A stretch of DNA of 48,719 nt from Streptomyces sp. SM11 (lineage in GTDB: Bacteria; Actinomycetota; Actinomycetes; Streptomycetales; Streptomycetaceae). A program made the position numbers and the translations under genes. Shown piece by piece: positions 22,825 through 31,205 of the stretch; positions within the stretch are counted from its first letter, which is position 1; the number at the start of each line of letters is the position of its first letter. The notes beneath the pieces are model-generated. The model worked only from the letters and a program-made list of their open reading frames with translations, was not told where the DNA came from and made no database searches. The stretch spans positions 1 through 48,719 of the forward strand of contig NZ_NEUE01000151.1 in the NCBI RefSeq assembly GCF_002910905.1, given 5' to 3'.

Positions 22825-24297
22825 TCAGAGCGACTGTTGCTCGTGGGGCGGCAGGGCCGGGCGTCGGGTCATTTCGACGTACCGGCCTTCCTTGGTGCGG
22901 CCCCAGTCGACGAGGACGCCCCGGGCGGCGAGGGTGGGTTGGAGGCGCTTGAGGCGGTCGGAGAGGACTTTCCCGGTGGTGGGCCACCCTTTGGGCAGGG
23001 GGCGGAAGTCGTCGCCGCTGTAGAGGCCGCTGAGGAGGTGCAGCCACTCCGAGGACGTCATGCGTGTCTCGGTGCCGTGGTCGAGGGTGGTGGCGTGCTT
23101 GAGGACGGTCTGCGCGAGGAGGTCGCCTTCGATGACGTCGTCGTTCAGCTCGTCCAGGCTGCTCCGGTAAGCGGGGAGCGTGCCGAACCCGGTGGCGGCG
23201 TCGATCTGCGCGCACAGGTGCGCGAAGTCCGCCATCCGCAGATCACTCGGAATGTCCGCCTCGGTCGCCCTCACCTTGACCGTCAGATCGAGGAGGGACC
23301 CGAGGATGACCGGCAGGGCCGCTTCGAACTCCCGCCACAGTTCCGCTTCGGTCCGCCGCACCTTCGGCCGTTCCAGCCGCAGCGGCAGGAGACGTTCGGC
23401 GAGATCGGGGCGGATAACGCCCACGTCGATCCCGGTCAACAGGAGCGGCCGGCGGTAGCGGGAACGGACGACATCCCCGTCACTGAACAGGGCCCGCTTG
23501 ATGCTCTCGGCCCCGGTGACGATGCAGCACATCAGGTCGGACAGGTCCGGGGCCAGGTGCGAGAGGTTGTCGAGGGCGGTGACCCATCCTGCGGCGACGG
23601 CCGTGATCAGGTTCTCTTCGTCCTTCGGGGCCCGGCGGAGGTCGCCGGTCATGCCCTCGATGATCCGCACCAGCATCCGGCCGGCCGTCGACTTCCCCGC
23701 GCCCTGCGGTCCGGTGAGGAACGGGGCCGGGACGGGGACGGACGGGCCGAGGCAGCCGACGAGCCAGGCCAGGGCCAGGCTCTCGGTTTCCGCGGTGGCG
23801 AAGTTCGTGAGCCGCAACAGGCTGTCGATGCCCTTGCCCTCGGTGTCCCGGGCGGGCATCGGGAGTTCGCCGGTGAGCTGGGTGCGCCGCCAGCACACCT
23901 CACGCGGGTCCGGCACGAGGACGTCCCACCCGTTGGGGTGGATGCGGACGGACTGACCGTCGTCACGGCCCAGGTCCAGCCACGTCGCCCCGTCGAACCC
24001 GGGGGCCACCCGGATGTGGGTGGGCTGGACGTCCTGGCTCAGTGCGAGTGCTTCGATCAAGTCCAACGCCTCCTTGAGCGATGTCCCGTTGAAGACGCCG
24101 ACCCCGTCGTTGAAGAGGTCGACCATGAGTTCCTGCCGGTGGCTCCCGGTCGTGCCCTGGGAGCGGATCGGGCGGGCCACGGGGTGGCCGAGCCGCTGGG
24201 CGTAGACGGTGCCCTCGGTCGTGCGGAAGTACCGGAAGTGCGACTGCGCGTACTCGGTGATGACCTCACGCGCCGGAGTCTTCTCGTCCTCGGACAT
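22825..24297 (-). CDS. P-loop ATPase/helicase, Rep partner of prim-pol, E2
   Basis: The 490-aa protein has a central P-loop domain: Walker A GPQGAGKST at about 197-205, a Walker B-like strand AAGWVTALDNLS, and RPLLLTGIDVGVI as a sensor-like strand. The C-terminal 130 residues contain an all-helical, winged-helix-like end (TSSEWLHLLSGLYSG; GKVLSDRLKRLQPTLAARGV). Likely a replicative helicase/initiator that binds the nearby iterons. It is only distantly similar in layout to the E1 helicase, so the replication modules have diverged or were exchanged. The start ATG 24297 lies one base after the prim-pol stop. Confidence 0.8.
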   Translation of the reverse strand: MSEDEKTPAREVITEYAQSHFRYFRTTEGTVYAQRLGHPVARPIRSQGTTGSHRQELMVDLFNDGVGVFNGTSLKEALDLIEALALSQDVQPTHIRVAPGFDGATWLDLGRDDGQSVRIHPNGWDVLVPDPREVCWRRTQLTGELPMPARDTEGKGIDSLLRLTNFATAETESLALAWLVGCLGPSVPVPAPFLTGPQGAGKSTAGRMLVRIIEGMTGDLRRAPKDEENLITAVAAGWVTALDNLSHLAPDLSDLMCCIVTGAESIKRALFSDGDVVRSRYRRPLLLTGIDVGVIRPDLAERLLPLRLERPKVRRTEAELWREFEAALPVILGSLLDLTVKVRATEADIPSDLRMADFAHLCAQIDAATGFGTLPAYRSSLDELNDDVIEGDLLAQTVLKHATTLDHGTETRMTSSEWLHLLSGLYSGDDFRPLPKGWPTTGKVLSDRLKRLQPTLAARGVLVDWGRTKEGRYVEMTRRPALPPHEQQSL

Positions 24298-24298
24298 G

Positions 24299-25153
24299 TC
24301 ACATCCCCAAAGCGGCACGGGCATTGGACCACGCATCCGCGCAGTGCCGGGGGCTCTCGCCCTTGGCCTGCGCCGCGGTGAACAGCCGGGCGGCGTGGGT
24401 GTCGGTGAGGCACCCGCACCGGCCGTGGGCGGACAGCACGGCCAGGAACGTGCGGTACACCGTCGCGTGCACGCTGCTGTCCGCCTGGGTAATGCGCTGT
24501 TCCGCCATGGCGATGCCGCGTTCGAGGTAGGCGGGGGTGCGGTGACGGCACTCCCCTACCCCGGTCGGCACGGCCACGGTGACGGGCCGGACCGGCGACG
24601 GTTCCTTGACGATCAGGGCGCGCACCGTGTCAGGCAGGGCGGTCACGGTGCCGGTGCCGGGGCCGAGCCACCGGGCGTAGACCATCGTGGACTTGATGTC
24701 CACGCCGTCCCGCACCGCGTTCGCGGAGGTCATCGCGCCCCGGTAGATCCAGTGTTCGCCCCGCGTCGTGGGCACGGTCCGCGTGGCGGGGAGCGTCCGG
24801 CGGGCCCACGCGATGGCGTCGGCGTGGTCGAGGTCGACGACGGTGAGCCCGATGCCGCCGGGGTGGTAGGCCACCGCTGCCGCCTGCTTCCACACCGGCG
24901 CCCATGCTGGGCCGGTGATGACGTCGGGGTCGGTGGTGGCGGCGGCCCACGCGTGGCACGGTCGTGGGCAGTGGCACGGGCCGGGGGTCTTCATGTTCGG
25001 CCGGCCGCCGCACGCGTTGTCCTTGCACGCGGGGCAGTTCCCGAACGGGACCTTCCCCGCCCGCAACGGCAACACCGGGACGGACCGGTCCGCGAGGCCG
25101 AGAGCGGTGCGCAGGTGTGCGCCCTCTCGCCGGATCAGGGTCGGTTGGGTCAT
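24299..25153 (-). CDS. Bifunctional primase-polymerase of E2
   Basis: This 284-aa prim-pol protein starts MTQPTLIRREGAHLRTALGL, followed by a cysteine-rich N-terminal insertion (CPACKDNACGG and PCHCPRPCHAW, about 40-70) that could hold zinc. The catalytic DxD lies in LTVVDLDHADA and the conserved GEHWIYRG follows. The ribosome-binding site and start context GGAGACCCCCAGCATGAC nearly equals that of the E1 prim-pol, although the proteins differ. Leader hairpin A3 lies 31 bases upstream. It is tightly linked to rep2 (1-base gap). Confidence 0.86.
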   Translation of the reverse strand: MTQPTLIRREGAHLRTALGLADRSVPVLPLRAGKVPFGNCPACKDNACGGRPNMKTPGPCHCPRPCHAWAAATTDPDVITGPAWAPVWKQAAAVAYHPGGIGLTVVDLDHADAIAWARRTLPATRTVPTTRGEHWIYRGAMTSANAVRDGVDIKSTMVYARWLGPGTGTVTALPDTVRALIVKEPSPVRPVTVAVPTGVGECRHRTPAYLERGIAMAEQRITQADSSVHATVYRTFLAVLSAHGRCGCLTDTHAARLFTAAQAKGESPRHCADAWSNARAALGM

Positions 25154-25184
25154 GCTGGGGGTCTCCAGTTCTCTGGATTGGTGA

Positions 25185-25227
25185 CGAGAGCGGCCCTGCG
25201 ACTTTGGCGAGACGGGGGCCGCTCTCG
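25185..25227 (-). promoter_or_regulatory. Leader hairpin A3 upstream of E2 prim-pol
   Basis: A perfect 12-bp stem (25185-25196 with 25216-25227) has different stem sequence from A1 and A2 but keeps GTCTCGCCAAAGTCG in the loop on the coding strand. Stem changes with loop conservation are what a structured RNA would show. Confidence 0.65.
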
Positions 25228-25316
25228 GTGCGTGTGGTGGTGTGCGAATCAGGCCCGTGGAGGGGTGCGAGCGGGCGGCCCGCATCCCCCTTTACCGGCC
25301 TTACCTTGCAGGTCAG

Positions 25317-25352
25317 GGGCCCTTACCACCCCCTTGACCGGGGTAAAGGGCC
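25317..25352. repeat. Inverted repeat downstream of tra2
   Basis: GGGGCCCTTACC pairs with GGTAAAGGGCCCC with a one-base bulge; another TTTACC copy lies at about 25290. It occupies the 283-bp gap after tra2, the place where E1 has its 15-bp repeat (7498-7537). Candidates are a terminator or cis-acting transfer site. The sequence differs from E1, as expected if each Tra reads its own site. Confidence 0.45.
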
Positions 25353-25437
25353 CCCGCTACCCGGGGCCGCTGCCGGACCGTGCCGAACCGGCCCTGGGCG
25401 GGGGTGTGTGGTGAGGGTCGGGTAGGGGGAGCCCCCT

Positions 25438-27606
25438 CTACCTGCCGGTGCTGAGAAGGATTTCGGCGGGGACGGCGGCTTCGATGTCGCGCCGCTGGTA
25501 TCCGGCGCCGTTGCTGCCGCTGATCTTGACTTGCTTGCTGGTGCGCTTGACTCCGGCGGCTTCGAGGGCGGCGGCGAGTGCTTCGGCGTTGAAGTCGCCG
25601 TATTCGTCCTCGTCGAGGTTCACGAGTCCGTTGAGGAGGTCGGTGGTGAACATGCGCGGGCTGTGGCGCATGACTTCCAGCGTGTCGGAGACGATCGCGG
25701 GGACGGTGACGCCGGCCGCGTCGGCGGCGGCGGTGACATCGCCCGCGGCTTCCCCGGTGAGCTGCCCCACCTGCTCCCGCAGGACGCGGCCCTTGCGGCA
25801 CAGGACGGCGAATCCCGTGCCGTCGAGGTAGTCGGCCCGCACCGTCACGTAAGACGCCGGACCGGTCACCAGGACACCAACGCCCTTGTGCTCCTCGGAC
25901 AGGACCGACGCGTCGGCACCCTGGGCGGCTTTGCCCTTGCCGAGCACCATGTCGGAGGACGCCCGGTCCACGACCTGGGTGCTGTAGCGGATGGTGATGA
26001 TCTCGCGGAGCTTGGTCGGCACGCTGTCGGCGTCGGGACGCTGGCTCGCGAAGTTGCTGACGAACCCGGCGGCGGGCCCGCGTCGGGCGATGCGGCAGAG
26101 GTCGTTGATGACTTGCTCGCGGTCCTCCCTTTCCATCGCGGTGAAGTACTCCTGCAGCTCGTCGATGGTGACGAAGATGACCGGCAGGTTGTACTTCGCG
26201 ACGATGTCCGGCGTCAGCTTCCCCTCCGGGCAGACGGAGGTGGGCAGGTCCCGCAGCAGCGCGAACCGGCGCTCCATCTCCGTCAGCAGTTCCGCGAGCA
26301 TGGCCTTGAGGGCTTCGATCGCGTCGTCCTCGGCGCCCATGACGAGGCGGTGGGCGACGGCCTTCATGGGCATCCAGTCCGCGCCGCCCTTGCCGTCCGC
26401 GACGTAGTGGCGCACGAACGGGTCCAGCAGCCCGGCGGCGGTCAGCAACCGTTGGGAGAACGTCTTGCCCCGGCGGGGCAGACCGCCGAAGAACATGGAC
26501 TGCCACATGACCGGGATCTCTACCCGGACCCCGCGCGCGTCCTGGCCGAACGGGACCGGCTCCCAGATGCTGAACCGCTCCACCTTCTCCAACGGCGACG
26601 GGTTCAGGGGACCGAGGTAGGGGTCGTCGTCCGCGACCCACATGCTGACGCGGCCGGCGTTGCCGCCCTTCGCGGCACGGACCCGGGACATGATGACCTG
26701 GATCTCATCAACCCCGAGTTCCTGGGCGATGACTTCCCGCTTGGCGAGGACGTCGGAGGCGGTCTTGCCGCCGCCCCGGGGGAGGTCGAAGATCACGGCC
26801 CAGCCACGGCCGTCGCGGACCGGGCCCATCGAGCAAGAGACCTTCGGACCGTCCTCGTCACCGCTCTTGCCGCTTTTCAGGAGGCCGGCGGCGCGAAGCG
26901 CGTCGTTGAGCTGCTGGGCGGACATGTCCACCCGCAGCGGCGGAGCACCCTGGTCCAGGAACTGCGTCTCCTTGCCCCGCCCCAGGTAGGCGAGCGGGGT
27001 GACCACGGCGGTGGCGATACCGGTCTGGAGCATCGGGTCCGCCAGGGCGAAGCCGATCGCGGCAGCAGCCACACCCACGGCGGCGGCACCGAACCGCCAA
27101 CGGCGAGTGCGGGTCCGCTCGGCGTGGGCGATCTGCAACCGGGTCGCCAGCTCCACATCCTCCGGCCGCGCCTTGGACTGCGCCCGCAGGGCCTTCACGG
27201 CGGCGGTGTGGTCCTGCGCGGACAGCGTCGGCCACAGCCCCACCGTCGCCCGGTAGAAGCCGCGCGCCGCCAACAGGACGGTCTTGACGAGGTACTTGGG
27301 GGTGCGCAGGGCGTGGTAGCGGGTGTGCCACCACGACAGGCGTACCAGGGCGGCGGCGTTGGCCTTGATGGACGCGGCCGAGCGGGCCCACGCGGGCAGT
27401 ACGGGGGCGTCGGGGACGGTCAGCCAGTCGGCCAACGGGTTGTCGGCCCGGTCGACCGCCTCCACCTCGTCACCGTCGACAACGGCGGGGGCGGGGGCCT
27501 TGACCAGGCTCACCGGGTCGGCGGCGGTGGTGTCGGGGGCGGGGCGGTGGTCGTCGAGGTGGTGCACGGTCCCCATTCCGGGGTCCGCCACGGCGGGTTC
27601 GGTCAT
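25438..27606 (-). CDS. tra: FtsK/SpoIIIE-type conjugal DNA translocase Tra of E2
   Basis: The 722-aa protein has a disordered N-terminus with a run of acidic residues (to about 60) and hydrophobic stretches near 172-205. A FtsK ATPase follows, with Walker A GGLPRRGKT (374-382) and Walker B VIFVTIDE near 482-489; FASQRPDA is the ATQRPD-like sensor. The last 50 residues (KRTSKQVKISGSNGAGYQRR) resemble a winged-helix recognition domain. Domain order equals Tra of E1, but sequence similarity looks limited to the ATPase core. Transfer specificity is likely separate. ATG 27606, GGAGAGG upstream, hairpin A4 46 bases upstream. Confidence 0.92.
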   Translation of the reverse strand: MTEPAVADPGMGTVHHLDDHRPAPDTTAADPVSLVKAPAPAVVDGDEVEAVDRADNPLADWLTVPDAPVLPAWARSAASIKANAAALVRLSWWHTRYHALRTPKYLVKTVLLAARGFYRATVGLWPTLSAQDHTAAVKALRAQSKARPEDVELATRLQIAHAERTRTRRWRFGAAAVGVAAAAIGFALADPMLQTGIATAVVTPLAYLGRGKETQFLDQGAPPLRVDMSAQQLNDALRAAGLLKSGKSGDEDGPKVSCSMGPVRDGRGWAVIFDLPRGGGKTASDVLAKREVIAQELGVDEIQVIMSRVRAAKGGNAGRVSMWVADDDPYLGPLNPSPLEKVERFSIWEPVPFGQDARGVRVEIPVMWQSMFFGGLPRRGKTFSQRLLTAAGLLDPFVRHYVADGKGGADWMPMKAVAHRLVMGAEDDAIEALKAMLAELLTEMERRFALLRDLPTSVCPEGKLTPDIVAKYNLPVIFVTIDELQEYFTAMEREDREQVINDLCRIARRGPAAGFVSNFASQRPDADSVPTKLREIITIRYSTQVVDRASSDMVLGKGKAAQGADASVLSEEHKGVGVLVTGPASYVTVRADYLDGTGFAVLCRKGRVLREQVGQLTGEAAGDVTAAADAAGVTVPAIVSDTLEVMRHSPRMFTTDLLNGLVNLDEDEYGDFNAEALAAALEAAGVKRTSKQVKISGSNGAGYQRRDIEAAVPAEILLSTGR

Positions 27607-27652
27607 GATGAACGTGCCTCTCCGGCTCGTTGCTGCTGGGTTGGGGTGTGAT

Positions 27653-27691
27653 GGGGGCGGCCGGTGTCCTTGGCCGGGTCCGGCTGCCCCC
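27653..27691 (-). promoter_or_regulatory. Leader hairpin A4 upstream of tra2
   Basis: The 12-bp stem (27653-27664 with 27680-27691, one mismatch) has a 15-nt loop ACCCGGCCAAGGACA on the coding strand. The loop keeps the length and the GCCAA-x-GAC pattern of A1-A3 with an unrelated stem. It fills the gap between the 107-aa gene and tra2. Confidence 0.5.
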
Positions 27692-27693
27692 GC

Positions 27694-28017
27694 TCAGCTC
27701 TGCTCGGCCTTGTGGACGGCCCGCTCAGCGAGGCGGACGCGCTGCTCGGCGGCCTTGCGGGCCTCGCGGGCGGCGGGCTTGTCGGCGCGGGGAGCGGTGC
27801 GCTCGGCGGCCTTGGCGGTGGCGAGGTCCTGGCGGACGTCGGCCTGCACCTTGTGCAGCGCGGCGAGTTCCTGCGCGCCGCGGGCGGCGGCGGCCTCGTC
27901 GATGCGCTCGATCTTCCGGCGGATGTCCGGGTCAACGCAGTCCGCGAGAGCCTGACGGAACCCCTGACGGAACAGCTTGGAACGCTGACGGGACTCGGCC
28001 TTGGTGTAGCTGTGCAC
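27694..28017 (-). CDS. Coiled-coil hypothetical protein (107 aa)
   Basis: The 107-aa protein is almost wholly helical and charged, with long Ala/Glu/Arg/Lys heptad-like stretches (QELAALHKVQADVRQDLATA; KPAAREARKAAEQRVRLAER). No family recognised. GTG 28017 is preceded by GGGAGG. It lies just upstream of tra2 and may be a Tra partner or DNA-coating protein. Confidence 0.68.
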   Translation of the reverse strand: MHSYTKAESRQRSKLFRQGFRQALADCVDPDIRRKIERIDEAAAARGAQELAALHKVQADVRQDLATAKAAERTAPRADKPAAREARKAAEQRVRLAERAVHKAEQS

Positions 28018-28048
28018 GGTGAACCTCCCTGGTGGGGCCGGTCTGTCC

Positions 28049-28091
28049 GGCCCTCCGCCCGCCCGGTACGAGACCGGACGGACAGAGGGCC
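28049..28091 (-). promoter_or_regulatory. Hairpin between the two genes upstream of tra2
   Basis: GGCCCTC/GAGGGCC closes a longer imperfect stem with the loop CTCGT on the coding strand. It fills the 75-base gap between the 126-aa and 107-aa genes. The loop is not of the A type. Confidence 0.4.
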
Positions 28092-28092
28092 G

Positions 28093-28473
28093 TCAGCGAC
28101 GGCGGCCCCTACGCAGCGAGGACGCGGCGGCCTTGCCCTCCGCACCGCCGACCGACTTCACGACGGTCACGACACCCCAGGCGCAGACGGAGGCGACGAG
28201 GGCGAGAAGCGCGAGGTTCGCGGCGATGGCGGTGAGGACGCCGACGAGGAGGGGGCCGAAGTAGACGCCGGCGGCGACGGCCCCGGCGCCCATGCCGGAG
28301 CCGAGCGCGAGGCGCTGCACCGTGCGGTCCGGCGGTGCCTGGTGGACGTGGACCACCTGCGGCACGACGTTGGCGGGCTGGTAGGTGGCGGGAAGGTGGT
28401 CGGTGTAGGCGGGGGTGCCGTCCGGGAGCTGCACGACGGACGGGGGCCGGGGGGCGGGCAGGTGGGGTTCCAT
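28093..28473 (-). CDS. Small two-helix membrane protein (126 aa)
   Basis: The N-terminal 60 residues are proline-rich and soluble (MEPHLPAPRPPSVVQLPDGT). Two membrane helices follow (GSGMGAGAVAAGVYFGPLLV and LALLALVASVCAWGVV), and the end is basic. Probably a spread/transfer accessory protein by context. The ATG at 28473 has GAGAGG upstream; it ends 75 bases before the next gene. Confidence 0.72.
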   Translation of the reverse strand: MEPHLPAPRPPSVVQLPDGTPAYTDHLPATYQPANVVPQVVHVHQAPPDRTVQRLALGSGMGAGAVAAGVYFGPLLVGVLTAIAANLALLALVASVCAWGVVTVVKSVGGAEGKAAASSLRRGRRR

Positions 28474-28484
28474 GCGGTGGCCTC

Positions 28485-28802
28485 TCAAGGGGAGTCGTGG
28501 CAGGGCACGCACATGCCGAGCGACCGGGGGATGCAGTACCCGGCATCGGTGCGGCAGTTGGGGCAGGTGCGGCGGGCCCGCATCGCCGCAGCCAGAGCAG
28601 CGGCACGGCCCGGGGTCATGGGGCGGACGGGCTTGGCCCGGTCGACGCGGTAGAGGTAGGCGACCAACGGGGCCTTGCGGCGGCGGGTCCGGTGGAGTTC
28701 GGCGACGACGTCCTGACCACCCGGGCGCAGCCCCAGCGCGCGGAGCTGACGGCGGGTGGCCAGACCATCAGGGGCCAGACGCCACCGGTAGACGTCGGCC
28801 AT
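28485..28802 (-). CDS. RRQRL-motif zinc-binding protein of E2
   Basis: This 105-aa protein is homologous to the E1 protein at 9910-10296: LATRRQLRALGLRPGGQDVV, then YLYRVDRAKPVRPMTPGRAA, then the knuckles CPNC and CVPC near the C-terminus. The shared block between the two elements is one of their most similar accessory genes. It starts with TGATG overlap to the upstream membrane-protein gene. Confidence 0.85.
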   Translation of the reverse strand: MADVYRWRLAPDGLATRRQLRALGLRPGGQDVVAELHRTRRRKAPLVAYLYRVDRAKPVRPMTPGRAAALAAAMRARRTCPNCRTDAGYCIPRSLGMCVPCHDSP

Positions 28803-29671
28803 CAGGCCGCCGCGACGCGTTTCCACGCGCCCCGCAGCCGGACCTCGGATGCGGAGTGCCCGGCGGCCCGGAACCGGGTGGACATCTCCCGGTAGGACAG
28901 GGCCGGGGTCTCGCTGTGCCGGATCTCATCCACCAACCGGTCCAGCTCCGCATCCGTGAGCGCGGGCGTGGCTTCCAGGGCGGGGACTGGGTTGGTGGGG
29001 CCCCAGACGGGCAGCTCCCACGTGGGTGTGACGCCGGGTGTGACGCGGGTCGTCACGCTGGTCAGCGCCCTGCCGGTGTCCTTCCCGGACCGGGCGCTCT
29101 CCAGCGTCGACCAGGCCCGGGCAAGGGTGGTGGCGGTCTGTGCCTGGACGCGTGCGACGCGCGCCCCGGCCTGCGTCACAGCCGCCAGCCGCGTCTCCTC
29201 CGTCCCCGCCTCAGCTCGCAGCCGCGCACGGGCGACCGCGGCTTCGTCTCGGGCTTCCTGCTGGATTCCCTGGATCGCCTCCAGTGCGGAACCGGTCAGC
29301 GCGGTGCGCTCCCACAGTCCGTGGACCAGCCACAGGGCTTTCGCGGCCAGGGGCAGCCAGGCGACCGCGAGCCATGCGCCGGCGCTGCCGTCGGCGGTGA
29401 CGGCGTGGGCGACCAGGACGCCGGTCGCGACCAGACCGAAGCCCCAGCCCACCGCCGTGACCGGGGTGGAGTGGTCGCCCTGCGCGGCGAGTCGACGTTC
29501 GTAGGCGAGAGTGGCGAGCCACCCCCCGTCGATCCCGAGACCGACCACCAGGGCGATCAGCCACGGCATCGATGTGCCGAGCCACATCACGACCACGGCC
29601 AGCGTCAGGACCATGGACACTGCCGTCATCGCGACGGCGGGAAGAACCGTCTTCGCGCCCTTGGCACTCAT
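28802..29671 (-). CDS. Multi-pass membrane protein with C-terminal helical domain, spread-like
   Basis: The 289-aa protein has about four membrane helices in residues 5-115 (VLPAVAMTAVSMVLTLAVVV; PWLIALVVGLGIDGGWLA; AGAWLAVAWLPLAAKALWLV). A long coiled coil follows (about 135-200, EEARDEAAVARARLRAEAGT-type), and the protein ends in a helix-turn-helix-like region (ALSYREMSTRFRAAGHSASE). DUF2637/SpdB-like in layout and in place relative to tra. It overlaps upstream by ATGA and downstream by TGATG. Confidence 0.8.
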   Translation of the reverse strand: MSAKGAKTVLPAVAMTAVSMVLTLAVVVMWLGTSMPWLIALVVGLGIDGGWLATLAYERRLAAQGDHSTPVTAVGWGFGLVATGVLVAHAVTADGSAGAWLAVAWLPLAAKALWLVHGLWERTALTGSALEAIQGIQQEARDEAAVARARLRAEAGTEETRLAAVTQAGARVARVQAQTATTLARAWSTLESARSGKDTGRALTSVTTRVTPGVTPTWELPVWGPTNPVPALEATPALTDAELDRLVDEIRHSETPALSYREMSTRFRAAGHSASEVRLRGAWKRVAAA

Positions 29672-30093
29672 GACTGCTCCCCCCGCCACGGGAAGGGGTG
29701 GGTGTGGTGGGCGGTGCGGAAGATCCGTCCGGCCATCCCGGCGGGTGCGTCGGGCTTGGCGACCGGGCGGGCGCCGCTGATCGAGGCGAGCATGCGGGCG
29801 GCGTGGTGCTCGCACCCGTCGGCACCCGCGTTCTCCGCGTCGACGACGGTCACGACGACCGGGCCCCCGCACGGCGTCGCGTCCTCCGGGTGTGCGGCCG
29901 GGCACTGCACCGGAGTGCCGGCGGGCGGCGCGCCGACCATCTCCACCAGCTGTTCCACGGTCACCTCAAGGCGGCCGATCATCCGGGCCATGGCGGACAC
30001 GTCCAGCAGGCTCATGGACTGTGCATCTGTCAGGGCTTGGCGGGCGGCGAGGATCCGGCTGCGGCCGTACGCGGTGAGATCGAAGCGACTCAT
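29668..30093 (-). CDS. Hypothetical protein (141 aa) of E2 transfer operon
   Basis: Helical N-terminus (MSRFDLTAYGRSRILAARQA), then a Cys/His-containing middle (VQCPAAHPEDATPCGGP and GCEHHAARML) that could bind metal. No family recognised. It is translationally coupled to both neighbours (TGATG at the start, ATGA at the end), so it belongs to the transfer operon. Confidence 0.7.
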   Translation of the reverse strand: MSRFDLTAYGRSRILAARQALTDAQSMSLLDVSAMARMIGRLEVTVEQLVEMVGAPPAGTPVQCPAAHPEDATPCGGPVVVTVVDAENAGADGCEHHAARMLASISGARPVAKPDAPAGMAGRIFRTAHHTHPFPWRGEQS

Positions 30094-30362
30094 CAGGCCG
30101 CACCCCCCGACAGGCTCACGACGGCCGAACGGTTGGCCAGCTCCCGACGGGCCGCCAGCACCCGCCGGCGGGCCCGGCGGATACGCCGCTCGTCCAGCTC
30201 CGTCGGCGTGCGGTCGATGGTCATGATCTGCGCGTCCAGCAGGACGACGTCCGCCAGAATCAGCGGCATCTCCGTGTCGATCGCGTCCAGCTCGGCGTCC
30301 GACGGCTCACCGTCGAACGGGGTGGCCGTAACAACGGCCTGAAGTGCTGCGATGCTCTTCAT
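30093..30362 (-). CDS. DUF6284-type small protein
   Basis: This 89-aa protein matches what I recall of DUF6284: MKSIAALQAVVTA start, an acidic helix DAELDAIDTEMPLILADVVL, and a basic helix RRIRRARRRVLAARRELA. Function unknown, and common in Streptomyces mobile elements. GGGAGAG lies 9 bases before the ATG. Confidence 0.7.
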   Translation of the reverse strand: MKSIAALQAVVTATPFDGEPSDAELDAIDTEMPLILADVVLLDAQIMTIDRTPTELDERRIRRARRRVLAARRELANRSAVVSLSGGAA

Positions 30363-30400
30363 GAGTCGTTCTCTCCCTGTGAAGGTGTGGCGGCTCGACA

Positions 30401-30428
30401 GCGGCCCCGGGGTGCATCCCGGGGCCGC
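30401..30428 (-). promoter_or_regulatory. Strong hairpin between first and second genes of E2 transfer operon
   Basis: A perfect 11-bp stem GCGGCCCCGGG (30401-30411 with 30418-30428) has a 6-base loop. There is no T-tract, and it lies inside the operon; it may attenuate transcription or stabilise an mRNA end. Confidence 0.5.
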
Positions 30429-30453
30429 ACTGCGTCGTGAAGTGGTGGGGGTG

Positions 30454-30900
30454 TCAGGCGGTGGCGGCGGCGCGGACGAGGTCGTCGGCTGCCTCGATCG
30501 CGGCCTGGCGGTAGAAGTCGAGAAGTTCGCGGTTCTCGGTGTTCCGCAGGGCGTACGTCGCGCCGACCGCGTCCTGGGCGACCCCGGCGAGGTCGGGGGC
30601 GAGGATCGCCAGCGTGGTGAGCGGAGCGGTCAGGGCGGAGCGGGTGCTGTGACTGGCCGCACGGGCGGCCTGGTAGTCGGCGTCCGAAGCGCCGGACAGC
30701 CGCAGGTCCTCGCGGACCCACATCGACCGGCGGTGATCGGCCAGCGCCACCGTCAGCGCGGTGACCGCAGCGATCCGGTCCCGCCGCTCCTCGTAGCCAC
30801 GAACCTCGGCACGGTCCTTGCGGGCGGTGCGCTGCTGGAGCACGTAGGCGGTCACCGAGCCCAGCAGGGTCCCCAGTACCGCGATCACGCTTCCCCACAT
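30454..30900 (-). CDS. Membrane-anchored hypothetical protein (148 aa), first gene of E2 transfer operon
   Basis: One N-terminal membrane helix (MWGSVIAVLGTLLGSVTAYVL) is followed by a helical soluble domain (about 25-148) without recognisable motif. The ATG at 30900 has GAGGGG upstream. It is preceded by a GC-rich hairpin (about 30930-30985) and the boxA-like leader. It may be a transfer-associated membrane factor. Confidence 0.72.
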   Translation of the reverse strand: MWGSVIAVLGTLLGSVTAYVLQQRTARKDRAEVRGYEERRDRIAAVTALTVALADHRRSMWVREDLRLSGASDADYQAARAASHSTRSALTAPLTTLAILAPDLAGVAQDAVGATYALRNTENRELLDFYRQAAIEAADDLVRAAATA

Positions 30901-31094
30901 GGTGAGCCCCTCTCGATAGATGAAACCGGGTGTCCGGCTCCCCTCCGCCCCGCCCGTACAGCACCGCATGAAGCGGACTGGACGGGCGGAGGAGGCAACC
31001 GGCCGCAGCGGTCATGGGCACTGCGGAGGGGTTGAGCACGCGGGACGTGTCCCGCGCTGCCGCCTGCTTGTGGCACAGGAGAGACGGCGAATCC

Positions 31095-31160
31095 TTGGCA
31101 CGCTGTTCAGTTCTCAAGGAACGGACGCTTCCTTCGGACCCGTTTCACGGGGCCCTCCGG
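31095..31160 (-). promoter_or_regulatory. rRNA-leader-like boxA/antitermination segment, E2
   Basis: On the minus strand: CGAAGGAAGCGTCCGTTCCT, an AAGGAA/TTCCTT hairpin, then TTGAGAACTGAACAGCGTGC. It aligns along 66 bp with 12609-12674 in E1, about 7 differences, including a compensated pair (GAGCTC versus GGGCCC). Position upstream of the first transfer gene is also the same. Confidence 0.62.
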
Positions 31161-31205
31161 ACGTTCTTGCAGCTCAAACCACGGATCACTCACCCCCGAA
31201 CAGGG

